Shown here: piece after piece, positions 8,578-16,805 of the stretch | Position numbering within the stretch: the stretch's first letter is position 1 | Layout of the letters: every line of letters starts with the position of its first letter | Assembly (NCBI RefSeq): GCF_003971235.1 | Contig: NZ_CP034661.1 | Span: forward strand, 992,001 to 1,056,000 | DNA length: 64,000 nt | Origin: Chryseobacterium aureum | GTDB lineage: Bacteria; Bacteroidota; Bacteroidia; Flavobacteriales; Weeksellaceae | Direction of reading: 5' to 3' | Notes under the pieces: generated by a model | Database searches by the model: none | What the model was told of the DNA's origin: nothing | What the model saw: only the letters and a program-made list of their open reading frames with translations | Made by a program: the position numbers and the translations under genes

Positions 8578-9291
8578 CTATCTCATCCATCCCTGAACAA
8601 TATAGTTTTTTGTCATTATTTTTTTCTCAGGCTGGCTGGTATCCGCCGGTTGAAACCACACTTCAATTCTGGCTCCATAAAACTGTCCCCAGTCGCCTTC
8701 AAAAATTGTAAATTCATCTTTTAACTCAAATCTTCTTAATTCATCTGTTTTATTTTCTACCTCAATCTGGCTTTTCTTTTTTATACTTCTCTCAGAAAGT
8801 ATCTGATTGTTGGTAATTTCAAATATTTTAAGATATACTTTTCCTTTTTCAATCTTATTAAAAAACAGATCATATTTATAAATACCTGGCTGGAAATAGT
8901 CATACAGGATAATATCTTGTTGACTCATATTAATTCTGTCTTTTTCATCATCAAATTTTAAAGGCTTTTCAAACTTAATATGATGCGGAATTTCTAATCC
9001 TTCTGCGAAGAAATCATAAGGATAAAACATCAAAGCAAAAGAGAAATATCCATAAGTTAGTAGTGCAAGTATTCCTGTTGAAAGAATTTGCAGCATTCCC
9101 TTTAAATAATCTCTTTTGACAATTCTTATACTACCCAGAATAAAGCAAATTGTATAAAAAATAAAAGGAAGAAAACAGCAGGTGTAGAGTATGTATTTGC
9201 CAGGTATAGAAAGTCCACAAAAACAGAGAAAAGCTATAAAGACGCTTAAAATAACTGAATTACTCCATCTTTCATTAAAAATGTTCCACAT
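8578..9291 (-). CDS. Membrane protein of unknown function
   Basis: A 237-residue protein with three or four predicted membrane spans in the first 110 residues (VILSVFIAFLCFCGLSI, YTCCFLPFIFYTICFIL, GILALLTYGYFSFAL) and a C-terminal soluble domain of about 125 residues rich in beta-forming segments. I recognise no family. Only 1 bp separates it from the PH/SHOCT gene upstream, so the two are very probably co-transcribed. That suggests a membrane partner for the SHOCT proteins, which is inference. Confidence 0.75.
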   Translation of the reverse strand: MWNIFNERWSNSVILSVFIAFLCFCGLSIPGKYILYTCCFLPFIFYTICFILGSIRIVKRDYLKGMLQILSTGILALLTYGYFSFALMFYPYDFFAEGLEIPHHIKFEKPLKFDDEKDRINMSQQDIILYDYFQPGIYKYDLFFNKIEKGKVYLKIFEITNNQILSERSIKKKSQIEVENKTDELRRFELKDEFTIFEGDWGQFYGARIEVWFQPADTSQPEKKIMTKNYIVQGWMR

Positions 9292-9292
9292 T

Positions 9293-9832
9293 TTATGGCA
9301 GTTTATCTACTAATTTCTTCTTTTGCTCGAGAAATTCTTCTTCGGTCAGCACTCCAGCCTCTCTCAGTCTTCCCAACTGTTCCAGCTGGTCTAAAACGCT
9401 GGGTTCAGATTTACTCTGAAAATGCTGTTCCGGACGTGACATAAATTCTCTTACTTTTTCGCAAAACAGCTCAGCGTGGTACTTTCCTACTCCATCAATC
9501 TCTACAACGTCATCTGTAACCTGGATATCTACAGAAGCCAATAAGAATTCCGTTTCATATTGTATGGAGCTTATTTTGCTGTAAGAAAAATCTTCCACCT
9601 TCAATCCGTACATGAATTCCTTGTCTACAAAAATCAGCCTTCTGTCGGTAGCGACTAAAATGATATGATGGTTGTTCATTTTATTTCTGCCCTCAACAAG
9701 ATAGATCATTCTTTCTTCCGGTGAAAGGATATCCGGCAATTCATGAATTTCTTTTCTGGCAAATATGGTGGGGCTGATGTCGAGACTTTTTAATTCATCT
9801 TTTATTTCGTCAAGTCTGGATTTTTCACTCAT
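9293..9832 (-). CDS. PH-like / SHOCT domain protein
   Basis: A 179-residue protein. A YokE-like bacterial PH domain (about 20-130) includes ILVATDRRLIFVDKEFM, and the C-terminal SHOCT helix pair (about 148-178) reads LEQLGRLREAGVLTEEEF followed by a lysine-rich helix. It is the shortest of three paralogues in this operon and lacks the N-terminal zinc ribbon of the other two. SHOCT modules are thought to be oligomerisation or membrane-association elements; the molecular role is unknown. The gene ends 1 bp before the membrane protein gene. Confidence 0.82.
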   Translation of the reverse strand: MSEKSRLDEIKDELKSLDISPTIFARKEIHELPDILSPEERMIYLVEGRNKMNNHHIILVATDRRLIFVDKEFMYGLKVEDFSYSKISSIQYETEFLLASVDIQVTDDVVEIDGVGKYHAELFCEKVREFMSRPEQHFQSKSEPSVLDQLEQLGRLREAGVLTEEEFLEQKKKLVDKLP

Positions 9833-9895
9833 CGTGTTGGGTTTTGTAGGTTAAAATTAGTGTTTATTAACAGGGAAATTTAATCTGATACAACA

Positions 9896-10543
9896 TTATT
9901 CTTCCGAAGGGATTACAATAGAAGTGTGTAAACAGTACAGCTTCCAGCCTAGGGTTTCGTACAGTAATTTTCCTTCTTCCGTAGCTACTAAAAGATTATT
10001 GGTAACTCCTCTGGACAAGGCAATTTTCTCAAGTTCTTTTAGTAAAAAGGTAGCGAGTCCTTTTCATTGATGATTCTTTTCAGTAATAATTCTGTCATAC
10101 ACGGCCATATCATCTGTAAGAGAAACACGGCCTATAGAAGCCTGCTCGTCATTCTCTGCTGCAATCCTCACTACAAAAGTAGTATTGTACTCAGAAAATT
10201 CTAAATGATATCCTTTTGCAAGACTGATTTCCGGGAAATTCATCGGTTGAAAACAGGTCATCATATATCCCTGTGGCTGCAATCTCCACCGTTCGGGGAT
10301 TTTGCTTATAAATTCTTCGGGAGAGATGGATACTTTCAGATGAATCCAGGGCTCATTTATTGAATGGGCAAGCCGGAAAAAATCATCATTCAGCTCAGGA
10401 AATACATAGCGCTCTTTTTGCTTTTCGTCTCCTACTATCACCTGAAATCCGGATGTATAGGGAACAGGAAAAGGTACTTCCCGCGATAAGCACCATCCTT
10501 TAAGCCATTTTTCTACAATTTCTACCGATACTTTGCCTTCCAT
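9896..10543 (-). pseudogene. GNAT acetyltransferase with in-frame TGA
   Basis: The uninterrupted part (10064-10543) encodes 159 residues of a GNAT-fold protein and ends at a TGA at 10064-10066. Reading through that codon in the same frame gives 55 more residues: KGLATFLLKEL, then ALSRGVTNNLLVATEEG and YETLGWKLY, which are clearly the acetyl-CoA-binding motif A and motif B of GNAT enzymes. The true stop is at 9896-9898. The interrupted residue falls at the first position of the Q/R-x-x-G-x-A pyrophosphate loop (NHQ-stop-KGLA), where Arg is usual, so a single CGA-to-TGA or AGA-to-TGA change explains it. The truncated product would lack the cofactor site. A sequencing error or stop readthrough is possible. 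Confidence 0.88.
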
Positions 10544-10561
10544 TTTTGTGTATTAAAAGTT

Positions 10562-11410
10562 TTATTTTAACTGATCCAATAATTTCTTTTTTTGCTCAGC
10601 AAATTCTGAATCAGTAAGGATTCCTCTTTCTCTCAGTTGTCCTAATTTTTCAAGCTGATTAAAAATTTCTTCAGATGAAACTGTACCATTTTTATCTGCC
10701 TGATCTGTTTGTTTTGATAATTTCCCCTGAGGATTATTATAGATACCTTTTATCTTATCATAGAATTTCTCTGCATCTTCTTTATCCATGAAACACTCAA
10801 ACTCTACCACTCTTTCCTCGAGATGCAATTTAATAATCGGGGACTTTGAATGTGATACAAAACTGACCTCTTTAATGGTTTCATTAGGATAATCATTGAT
10901 TTTTGCATCCCCAAACATAGCTTTTGATATGGAAATCAGTCTTACAGGTGTTGCCACCAATATCCCGGCGGCCAGGGTATTTACAAACTGAGCATCTGTA
11001 ATGGCAATCATCGGCTCTTCTTCCGGGATGAGATAAGGCAATTCTTTTATTTCTCCTTTGGTAAAGATGGAAAGGCTGGCATTCAGCATTTCCAGCTCAT
11101 TCTTTATTTTCTGATATCTTCTCTTGTAAGTTTCTTTTGAGATTTCACGGGAACCGGAGTTTATTATTACAGGGAGATGCTGTTCAGCAACCCTCATTGT
11201 CTGAACTGCTTCATTTTTTTCTTCGCTCAGCATTTTGCTGATATCATTAATGCTGAATTGAGTGAGATTGTACAGTAATTCTTCGTTGATATCGCTTACT
11301 TTATTTAAACATTTATTGCACAAAACATTGCCGTCTGAGAGCTTATTCGCTCCCAAAAGGGTATCCATGGATGTTAGTTCTGTATTGCACAATGCACAGT
11401 TATTGCTCAT
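10562..11410 (-). CDS. DUF4428-like zinc ribbon / PH-like / SHOCT protein
   Basis: A 282-residue protein with three parts. An N-terminal four-cysteine zinc ribbon (CALC at 5-8 and CNKC near 31-34) resembles DUF4428. A central PH-like domain (about 115-225) follows. The C-terminal SHOCT module (about 250-282) includes LEKLGQLRERGILTDSEF. It is a paralogue of the next gene upstream (10 bp away) and of the shorter one at 9293-9832. No catalytic motif is visible. The tandem arrangement implies duplication and perhaps hetero-oligomers; function is unknown. Confidence 0.82.
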   Translation of the reverse strand: MSNNCALCNTELTSMDTLLGANKLSDGNVLCNKCLNKVSDINEELLYNLTQFSINDISKMLSEEKNEAVQTMRVAEQHLPVIINSGSREISKETYKRRYQKIKNELEMLNASLSIFTKGEIKELPYLIPEEEPMIAITDAQFVNTLAAGILVATPVRLISISKAMFGDAKINDYPNETIKEVSFVSHSKSPIIKLHLEERVVEFECFMDKEDAEKFYDKIKGIYNNPQGKLSKQTDQADKNGTVSSEEIFNQLEKLGQLRERGILTDSEFAEQKKKLLDQLK

Positions 11411-11420
11411 TTTTTTTCTT

Positions 11421-12278
11421 TTATAATTGATCTAGCAGTTTTTTCTTTTGTTCTGCAAATTCTTGATCTGTCAAAATTCCGTTTTCTCTCAGTCTGCCTA
11501 ATTTTTCAAGCTGCTCAAAAATAGCTTCGGGGTCTTTTTGAACAGCAGAATATACGTTTTCTTCTACCAAATCAGGAAGCGTTTGAGCAAATGCCTGAAA
11601 TGGACTTGAATTTTGCATGAATCCGTTTTCGTTATAAGCCGTTCCCTTGTTTTGAACATTGGAGAATACTCTTCCGTCATTTTTATTGTGTAATTTAAAC
11701 TGTGCTCCCCCTCTGGGTGTACTGATTTTCAAGATAGAATACAACAGATTTTCAGTATGGTCTATGGAAGAAATATCCTGAAGAAGGAATTCATTTTTTA
11801 CGATTCCGCCAAGAAATTTTTTATCTATAAAAGCGACTCTTTTCTGGGTTGAAAATATAATTCCTTCCCGGTTGCTCTGAAGATCTATTCCTTCTGCAAC
11901 AGCAAGCAGTCTTTCGTCTCTATCCAGCACATTGGCAAGTTCATTAACTTCTTCGTTAGCCAGCACACTCAGTCTGGCATTAAGTGCAACAATCTGATCC
12001 TTTATTTCATCCAGCCTGGTAGGTGCATCATATTCGTAGTGACTGTTAGATTGAAATCCTCCGGAATTCTGGCTGGCCTCTATTTTACTTTTCAGAATCA
12101 TTCCTGTAATTTCTGCAAAATAAAACTGATCAAGATTATTGATGAGGTTTTTATTGATCGTAATGGCTTTCGTAAAGCATTCTGTACACAAATAACCGCC
12201 GTCAGCCAGTTTATTTTTACCCACAGAAAGATCTGTTTCCGTAAGGGGGGTGCCGCACAATGCGCAAATAGTGTTCAT
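11421..12278 (-). CDS. DUF4428-like zinc ribbon / PH-like / SHOCT protein, first of operon
   Basis: A 285-residue protein with the same order of parts as its neighbour: a CALC...CTEC zinc ribbon in the first 35 residues, a PH-like domain (about 100-205, with IIFSTQKRVAFIDKKFLGG), a low-complexity linker rich in N, Q and F, and a SHOCT tail (LEKLGRLRENGILTDQEF). It is the first gene of the minus-strand run down to 7738. The linker between the PH and SHOCT parts is longer and less conserved than in the paralogues. Role unknown. Confidence 0.82.
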   Translation of the reverse strand: MNTICALCGTPLTETDLSVGKNKLADGGYLCTECFTKAITINKNLINNLDQFYFAEITGMILKSKIEASQNSGGFQSNSHYEYDAPTRLDEIKDQIVALNARLSVLANEEVNELANVLDRDERLLAVAEGIDLQSNREGIIFSTQKRVAFIDKKFLGGIVKNEFLLQDISSIDHTENLLYSILKISTPRGGAQFKLHNKNDGRVFSNVQNKGTAYNENGFMQNSSPFQAFAQTLPDLVEENVYSAVQKDPEAIFEQLEKLGRLRENGILTDQEFAEQKKKLLDQL

Positions 12279-12410
12279 TTGGTTTTATGTTTAAAAGTTT
12301 TTATGAATACAGAGCTTGCGTTTACCCTGTTGTAATACCGACTCCAAATTACAAATTCTGAACCGATTGTGGAGATTAAAAATATTCAAATCTTAGTCTC
12401 CCTCAAATAA

Positions 12411-12440
12411 ATCAACCACAAAATTACTTTTGTGGTTGAT
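12411..12440 (-). terminator. hisS terminator
   Basis: Arms of 13 bp (ATCAACCACAAAA) enclose a 4-nt loop just downstream of the hisS stop. The T tract after it is weak. Confidence 0.6.
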
Positions 12441-12464
12441 CTGTTTTTGTATATACGTTGACTA

Positions 12465-13817
12465 TTATGCTCCTAAGAACTCTTCTAAAGAAACTGTTTT
12501 CTTTTCGCCAGCTTCAATATCTTTATAGGTAACCGTATTATTTTTAAGTTCTTCCTCTCCCAGAAATACTACATTTTTTATTCCTTTTTTTTCTGCGTAG
12601 GTAAACTGCTTATTGATCTTTGCGTTTTCAGGATATAATTCAGCTGAAATTCCTTTTGCTCTTAACTGCATGATCAGCTTCAGGGCTTCCGCTATTTCTT
12701 CTCCTCCGGAATTAGCAAAGAGATATTCTATTTTAGAAGAAGCTTCTTCAGGGAAAAGATTCAATTCTTCCATGACCAGATAAATCCTGTCTAAGCCGAA
12801 AGAAATTCCTATTCCCGGAATATTTTTCACCCCAAAAACTTCTGTAAGGTTGTCATATCTGCCACCTCCTCCAATGGAGCCCATAGCAACTTCATCCGCT
12901 TTCACTTCGAAGATCGCTCCTGTATAATAATCCAGACCTCTTGCCAAAGTAATATTGAATACCAGATTTTGCATATCCACTCCCAGATTCAGAGATTGTG
13001 TAAGAACATATTCCAGTTCTTCTACTCCTTTCAGACCGATTTCGTTTCCTGCAAATTTCTCTTTCAGCTGAAGAAGATTTTCCAGTGCATCGTCTGACTG
13101 GGTAAATAAGAAATCCAGTTTATCAATAGATTCCTGGGAAATTTCTCTTTCCAGCAATTCTTTTACTACTCCTTCTTTACCAATTTTATCCAGCTTATCC
13201 AGTGCTACTGTAAAATCAATCAGTTTATCTGTAATTCCTGCGTATTCTGCCAATCCGGAAAGGATTTTCCTGTTGTTCATATGAATGGTTACAGGAACCT
13301 TCAGGTCTGCAAAAGATTTCAGATACAGCTGTACCAATTCTACTTCCTGCAATAAGCTTTCACTTCCTACCACGTCTGCATCACACTGGTAAAATTCTCT
13401 GTATCTTCCCTTCTGAGGTCTGTCTGCTCTCCAAACCGGCTGGATTTGGGAACGTTTGAATGGAAATGTCAATTTCCCATGATTCATTGCTACAAATCTT
13501 GCAAAAGGTACAGTAAGGTCATAACGAAGTGCTTTCTCTGAAATTTGAGAAGTCAGTTTCTGATGGTTTTTATGATCCCAGTCTTCCTGATTAACTTCAG
13601 AGGTATAATCTCCTGAATTCAGAATTTTAAAAATCAGTCGGTCTCCTTCTTCTCCGTATTTTCCTGTCAACGTAGAAAGATTTTCGAAGCTTGGTGTTTC
13701 TAGTGGCTGAAACCCGAATAATTCAAAATTATTCTGTAAAATATTGATAATATATTTTCTTCTGGAAACTTCCTGTGCCGTAAAATCTCTCGTCCCTTTT
13801 GCTAAACTTGGCTTCAT
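12465..13817 (-). CDS. hisS: Histidyl-tRNA synthetase
   Basis: A class II aminoacyl-tRNA synthetase that charges tRNA-His. The start [12 protein letters not shown] at 13817 is the conserved N-terminus; a longer frame opening at 13919 was rejected because a -7 box lies between the two starts at 13844-13851. The protein has 450 residues. Visible are motif 2 ([20 protein letters not shown]), the HisA signature ([13 protein letters not shown]) and motif 3 ([11 protein letters not shown]), then the C-terminal anticodon-binding domain. It follows the HRDC gene but is separated from it by a terminator, so it is its own transcription unit. Confidence 0.97.
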   Translation of the reverse strand: MKPSLAKGTRDFTAQEVSRRKYIINILQNNFELFGFQPLETPSFENLSTLTGKYGEEGDRLIFKILNSGDYTSEVNQEDWDHKNHQKLTSQISEKALRYDLTVPFARFVAMNHGKLTFPFKRSQIQPVWRADRPQKGRYREFYQCDADVVGSESLLQEVELVQLYLKSFADLKVPVTIHMNNRKILSGLAEYAGITDKLIDFTVALDKLDKIGKEGVVKELLEREISQESIDKLDFLFTQSDDALENLLQLKEKFAGNEIGLKGVEELEYVLTQSLNLGVDMQNLVFNITLARGLDYYTGAIFEVKADEVAMGSIGGGGRYDNLTEVFGVKNIPGIGISFGLDRIYLVMEELNLFPEEASSKIEYLFANSGGEEIAEALKLIMQLRAKGISAELYPENAKINKQFTYAEKKGIKNVVFLGEEELKNNTVTYKDIEAGEKKTVSLEEFLGA

Positions 13818-13843
13818 TTGTTGTATATCATTTTTGATAAATG

Positions 13844-13851
13844 CAAAAGTA
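13844..13851 (-). promoter_or_regulatory. hisS -7 box
   Basis: The minus strand reads TACTTTTG, matching TAnnTTTG, 27 bp before the chosen hisS ATG. It lies inside the longer open frame, which supports the shorter protein. Confidence 0.55.
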
Positions 13852-13870
13852 CGGAATTGAAAGGAATTTA

Positions 13871-13904
13871 AAAAAAGCTGAAGAAACAATCTTCTCCAGC
13901 TTTT
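13871..13904 (-). terminator. Terminator after the HRDC gene
   Basis: Arms AAAAGCTG and CAGCTTTT with an inner GAAG/CTTC pair form a hairpin followed by a run of T on the minus strand. It lies between the HRDC gene and hisS. Confidence 0.75.
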
Positions 13905-13931
13905 CTGTTGGGTTATCAATTATTTCAAAAA

Positions 13932-14387
13932 TCAAACGTTTTCAAGAATTTCAAGGATCTCTTCACCATAATTTTCAATTTTATGCTTTCCGAATCCTTT
14001 GATCTCCAGAAGCTCTTCCTTTCTTGCAGGTTTATATTTGGCTACAGACATCAATTCTTTATTACTGGCAATGAAATAGGTAGGGAGATTATTTTCCCGG
14101 GCTTTTTCTGATCTCCAGAACTTCAGTGCATCCAGGATCTTTTCTTCATCTGCAGTAAGAAAATCGTTTTCTGCTGAATATTTTGCTGCTTTGGGTTCTT
14201 TTACTGTATTCCTTGCCAGTTTCAGGTCCTCAAAATACAGGATTACAGACCAATACCGTTCGTCACTTACAAAAGCGGTTTCTACTTTCAGAATCTCATT
14301 GATTTCCAGAAAATCATCTAACATTTTCTGGTCTTTGTAGAGAAACTCTTCGGGCAATCTGATTTTAAAAATTTTCACTCTCATCAT
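13932..14387 (-). CDS. HRDC domain protein
   Basis: A 151-residue protein whose C-terminal half (about 75-150) is an HRDC nucleic-acid-binding domain, recognisable by KARENNLPTYFIASNKEL and KEELLEIKGFGKHKIENYG. The N-terminal half has no recognised domain. HRDC usually occurs at the end of RecQ or RNase D; here it is free-standing. It lies 14 bp downstream of ssb on the same strand, so co-transcription with a single-strand binding protein suggests a DNA repair or replication setting. Confidence 0.85.
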   Translation of the reverse strand: MMRVKIFKIRLPEEFLYKDQKMLDDFLEINEILKVETAFVSDERYWSVILYFEDLKLARNTVKEPKAAKYSAENDFLTADEEKILDALKFWRSEKARENNLPTYFIASNKELMSVAKYKPARKEELLEIKGFGKHKIENYGEEILEILENV

Positions 14388-14401
14388 TGGTGTTTTTAGA
14401 A

Positions 14402-14734
14402 TTATTTTCCTCCTAATAACAGGATCTCATCTACACGAATTTCCGTGATGTACCGCTTCACCCCATCCTTATCATCATAAGATCTGTAGGTAAGCTTTCC
14501 TTCTATGGCAATTTCTTTTCCTTTGGGAACATATTTTTCAAAAATTTCTGCGGTCTTCCCGAAAGCAATAAGGTTGTGCCATTGCGTTTCTTCTACTTTT
14601 TCTCCTTTAGCATTCGTGTAATGATCACTGGTGGCCAAGGATACACTTGCTTTTACATTTCCGTTCTCGAAGTTTACCATTTCAACTTCTTTACCTGTGT
14701 AACCAATTAATGTTACTTTGTTTCTTAGTGACAT
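14402..14734 (-). CDS. ssb: Single-stranded DNA-binding protein
   Basis: A 110-residue OB-fold protein with the SSB hallmarks NKVTLIGYTGKE at the N-terminus, the EETQWHNLIAFGKTAE segment and GKLTYRSYDDKDG. It ends soon after the OB fold and lacks the acidic DDDIPF-type tail that recruits partner proteins in E. coli SSB. It may therefore be a secondary SSB rather than the replicative one. It is followed by the HRDC gene in a likely two-gene operon. Confidence 0.92.
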   Translation of the reverse strand: MSLRNKVTLIGYTGKEVEMVNFENGNVKASVSLATSDHYTNAKGEKVEETQWHNLIAFGKTAEIFEKYVPKGKEIAIEGKLTYRSYDDKDGVKRYITEIRVDEILLLGGK

Positions 14735-15076
14735 AACTTTTAGATTTTAAAGATTAATAATTCAGATAAGAGACGTTCACTGTTTTTCTCAAATCTCTGT
14801 TGCAAAGATTGCGATGTTGCCCTGTCACAGCCGGTTATAAACTATTTAAATTCGTTTGTAGTCGTTTGAAAACGGATAATAATACAAAGAGAATACAGCA
14901 AAGAATACTATTTATAAGAATTAAAAGCTGGTAATTACTAACTAATAATTAAAAAATTCAACGAATAAAAATCTAATCCTAAGATATTTTTCACTCTAAA
15001 AAAAACATTGAAAAATAGATCTATCACAAGGGATTTTTTCTCTTTAATTTAATTTTTTTTTTGCAAATTTGTAAAA
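14735..15076. other. Divergent intergenic region, ssb / XRE regulator
   Basis: This 342-bp AT-rich stretch separates two divergent genes. It contains a short interrupted palindrome CGTTT-GA-AAACG (14863-14874), a possible operator for the XRE protein. The 16-mer starting TTTGAAAACGG here (14865-14880) recurs in the HPP promoter at 16695-16710. No gene was found and no clear -7 box was identified for either flank. Confidence 0.4.
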
Positions 15077-15448
15077 ATGTCTGATATGCAAAAAGAAAAA
15101 CTACGTACAGTAAGAAAGATGAAAGGATATACCCAGCAGGAATTGGCTGATGTAATCCCCACTGACGTCTCCAATTACAGCAGAAAAGAAAGCGGAAGCG
15201 TATCTATCACAAAGGCAGAATGGCAAAAACTTGCTAAATTTTTAGAAGTTCCTGTAGAGGAAATTTATCAAGAAGAAGAAGCAAACATTATTATTGAAAA
15301 TCCTGTTTTTACTGACAATACTGGAGTCAATGTAGGTAATAATACTGCTACAACAAATATCAGCAATGAATTAAGTATAGAAATCATAAAAACAATGCAG
15401 GAATATATCGGTCTGCTGAAAGAGGAAATCAGCAGGTTGAAAAAATAA
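15077..15448 (+). CDS. XRE-family HTH regulator
   Basis: A 123-residue DNA-binding protein. The first 65 residues form a Cro/CI-type helix-turn-helix (LRTVRKMKGYTQQELADVI ... VSITKAEWQKLAKFLEVPVE). A linker rich in N and T follows, then a C-terminal helical stretch (about 95-123) that could form a coiled coil for dimerisation. A second start at 15089 (MQKEK) is possible. It is a lone regulator divergent from ssb; the target is unknown. Confidence 0.85.
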   Translation: MSDMQKEKLRTVRKMKGYTQQELADVIPTDVSNYSRKESGSVSITKAEWQKLAKFLEVPVEEIYQEEEANIIIENPVFTDNTGVNVGNNTATTNISNELSIEIIKTMQEYIGLLKEEISRLKK

Positions 15449-15470
15449 AATTATTGCTAAAAATGTATTG

Positions 15471-15510
15471 AGGTCAGAATGGGTTATGCTTATTCTGGCT
15501 TTCTTTTTTT
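15471..15510 (+). terminator. Terminator of the XRE gene
   Basis: Arms AGGTCAGAAT and ATTCTGGCTT pair through two G-U wobbles and are followed by TTCTTTTTTT. Confidence 0.7.
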
Positions 15511-15617
15511 CAGAGATCGGGTAAAGTAATTTTTAATATTTTCTTAAGTATTTATCCGGAATAATGTTCAGCAAAAGTTCTAAATTCGTTTAGGATATTC
15601 CGCATAATTTCTCTTGT

Positions 15618-16346
15618 ATGAAAGATCATTTTAAAACTCTCGCAAAATACTCCTTATTTTTATGGTGTTCTGTGTTCGCTTCGGCGCAAAATATTGGGTT
15701 TGATAAGGTTCCTCAGAATCAGTTTAATCTGAGCCCGTTTGATTTGCAGCTGCCCATTCCCAAAAACAACTCTATCGTTATTATACAAGGACCCGAAGTG
15801 CAGAATTTTGCTTCAAAGAATTTTTATTTCTGGCCTCAGGATAAAAGCATTCGTTTCTTTTGTTCTTCTGATGGGCAGCCCACCAAAGGATCTCATTATC
15901 CCAGAACAGAGTTACGCGAAAAAAATGAATGGCATTTCGAAAATAAGCATACACTGCAAGTAAGAATGGCGGTTTTGCAGCAACCCGGAACCGGAAAAAT
16001 TATCATCGGTCAGATTCATGGGCATTCCAAAGGTACCGAAGCTTTAAAAATCTGGTGGAATAATGGTGAAATTCAGGCTGGCTTCAAAAAAGAGGTTAAT
16101 GATAAAGAAGAAAGAATTACGCTCCTGAAAAATGTTCCTTTAGATGAAATATTTGATTACAGCATCCAACAAAACAATGCTGATGTCTTGGTGACGGTCA
16201 ATCAGCAGACTGCTACTTTTCATTTTGGCGACAGCTGGAAGACAGAATCCGTTTATTTCAAGGCAGGAAATTATCTGCAGGACAATAACCAATCTCCTGT
16301 GACTTCAGGACTGACTGCTATCTACGACATCAGGTTATCCGAATAA
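15618..16346 (+). CDS. PL7-family alginate lyase
   Basis: A secreted polysaccharide lyase of family PL7 (242 residues, signal peptide ending FASAQ) that should cleave alginate by beta-elimination. The three PL7 signatures are all present in order: RTELRE, QIHG and YFKAGNYLQ. In this family a QIH motif has been linked to a preference for guluronate-rich blocks and QVH for mannuronate. There are no SusC/SusD, transporter or other alginate genes around it, so it is an orphan rather than part of a polysaccharide utilisation locus. The 3' end converges on the remnant of an outer-membrane protein gene. Confidence 0.9.
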   Translation: MKDHFKTLAKYSLFLWCSVFASAQNIGFDKVPQNQFNLSPFDLQLPIPKNNSIVIIQGPEVQNFASKNFYFWPQDKSIRFFCSSDGQPTKGSHYPRTELREKNEWHFENKHTLQVRMAVLQQPGTGKIIIGQIHGHSKGTEALKIWWNNGEIQAGFKKEVNDKEERITLLKNVPLDEIFDYSIQQNNADVLVTVNQQTATFHFGDSWKTESVYFKAGNYLQDNNQSPVTSGLTAIYDIRLSE

Positions 16347-16380
16347 AAAAGGCACCCAACAGATCTGCCGGGCACCTTTC
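16347..16380 (-). terminator. Terminator, probably of a vanished outer-membrane protein gene
   Basis: On the minus strand AAAGGTGCCC and GGGTGCCTTT pair with two G-U wobbles and run into T6. It is oriented for the remnant at 16396-16446 rather than for the lyase gene. Confidence 0.5.
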
Positions 16381-16395
16381 ACTTAATCATGTAAA

Positions 16396-16446
16396 TTAAA
16401 ATTGGAATTTATATTTCATGCTGGCACCTGTTTTAGATACTTCACT
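16396..16446 (-). pseudogene. C-terminal remnant of an outer-membrane beta-barrel protein
   Basis: The minus strand encodes SEVSKTGASMKYKFQF followed by a stop codon. Alternating aromatic residues and a terminal Phe are the signature last beta-strand of outer-membrane barrels such as TonB-dependent receptors. Upstream of it the frame quickly loses sense, so only this tail survives. A terminator hairpin in the correct orientation follows it. The length is short, so chance is not excluded. Confidence 0.5.
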
Positions 16447-16694
16447 GCATATGTTTTTTTTAATTAAATAACATAAAATTATTATAATTGTCAAATTTAT
16501 TAAAAAACACAATTATGTGAAATAAAAAATCAATTTATTCTCATGAAAATAAAGGAGTTAGAATTTTGAATATGGTATCATAAGTGAAATATCTTTTAAG
16601 AATATCGATCAATACTATTTTTTCCCGACACAGACATTGAAAAATAAACATTTACCCGATTGATTTGAATAAGGATAAGACCAGATGCTATCCA
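16447..16694. other. AT-rich stretch without genes
   Basis: With the preceding remnant this makes a gap of about 460 bp between the lyase and HPP genes. It is very AT-rich with no open frame of note. It looks like decayed sequence left by the lost outer-membrane protein gene. Confidence 0.4.
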
Positions 16695-16722
16695 TTTGAA
16701 AACGGATAATTCCGTATCTTTG
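16695..16722 (+). promoter_or_regulatory. Promoter of the HPP gene
   Basis: A -33 TTTG (16695-16698) and a -7 box TATCTTTG (16715-16722) lie 16 bp apart, a good match to the Bacteroidota promoter. The 5' leader would be about 75 nt. Confidence 0.65.
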
Positions 16723-16805
16723 ACAAGCGGTCTGTATGGGGAGATTTCTTGTACGGCCATTTGCAGAAAAATCTAATATAAATTATAAAAAATAAAGAAG
16801 ACGTA

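Noticed and set aside
10064..10066. TGA in the GNAT gene as a selenocysteine codon
   Set aside because: No SECIS-like hairpin directly follows, and the position is normally a basic residue, not Cys.
12465..13919. Longer hisS start at 13919
   Set aside because: The extra 34 residues are unlike the family and a -7 box lies between the two starts.
14865..16710. Shared 16-mer at 14865-14880 and 16695-16710 as a common operator of the XRE protein
   Set aside because: At the second site it overlaps the promoter, but at the first no matching -7 box follows; two copies alone are too little evidence.
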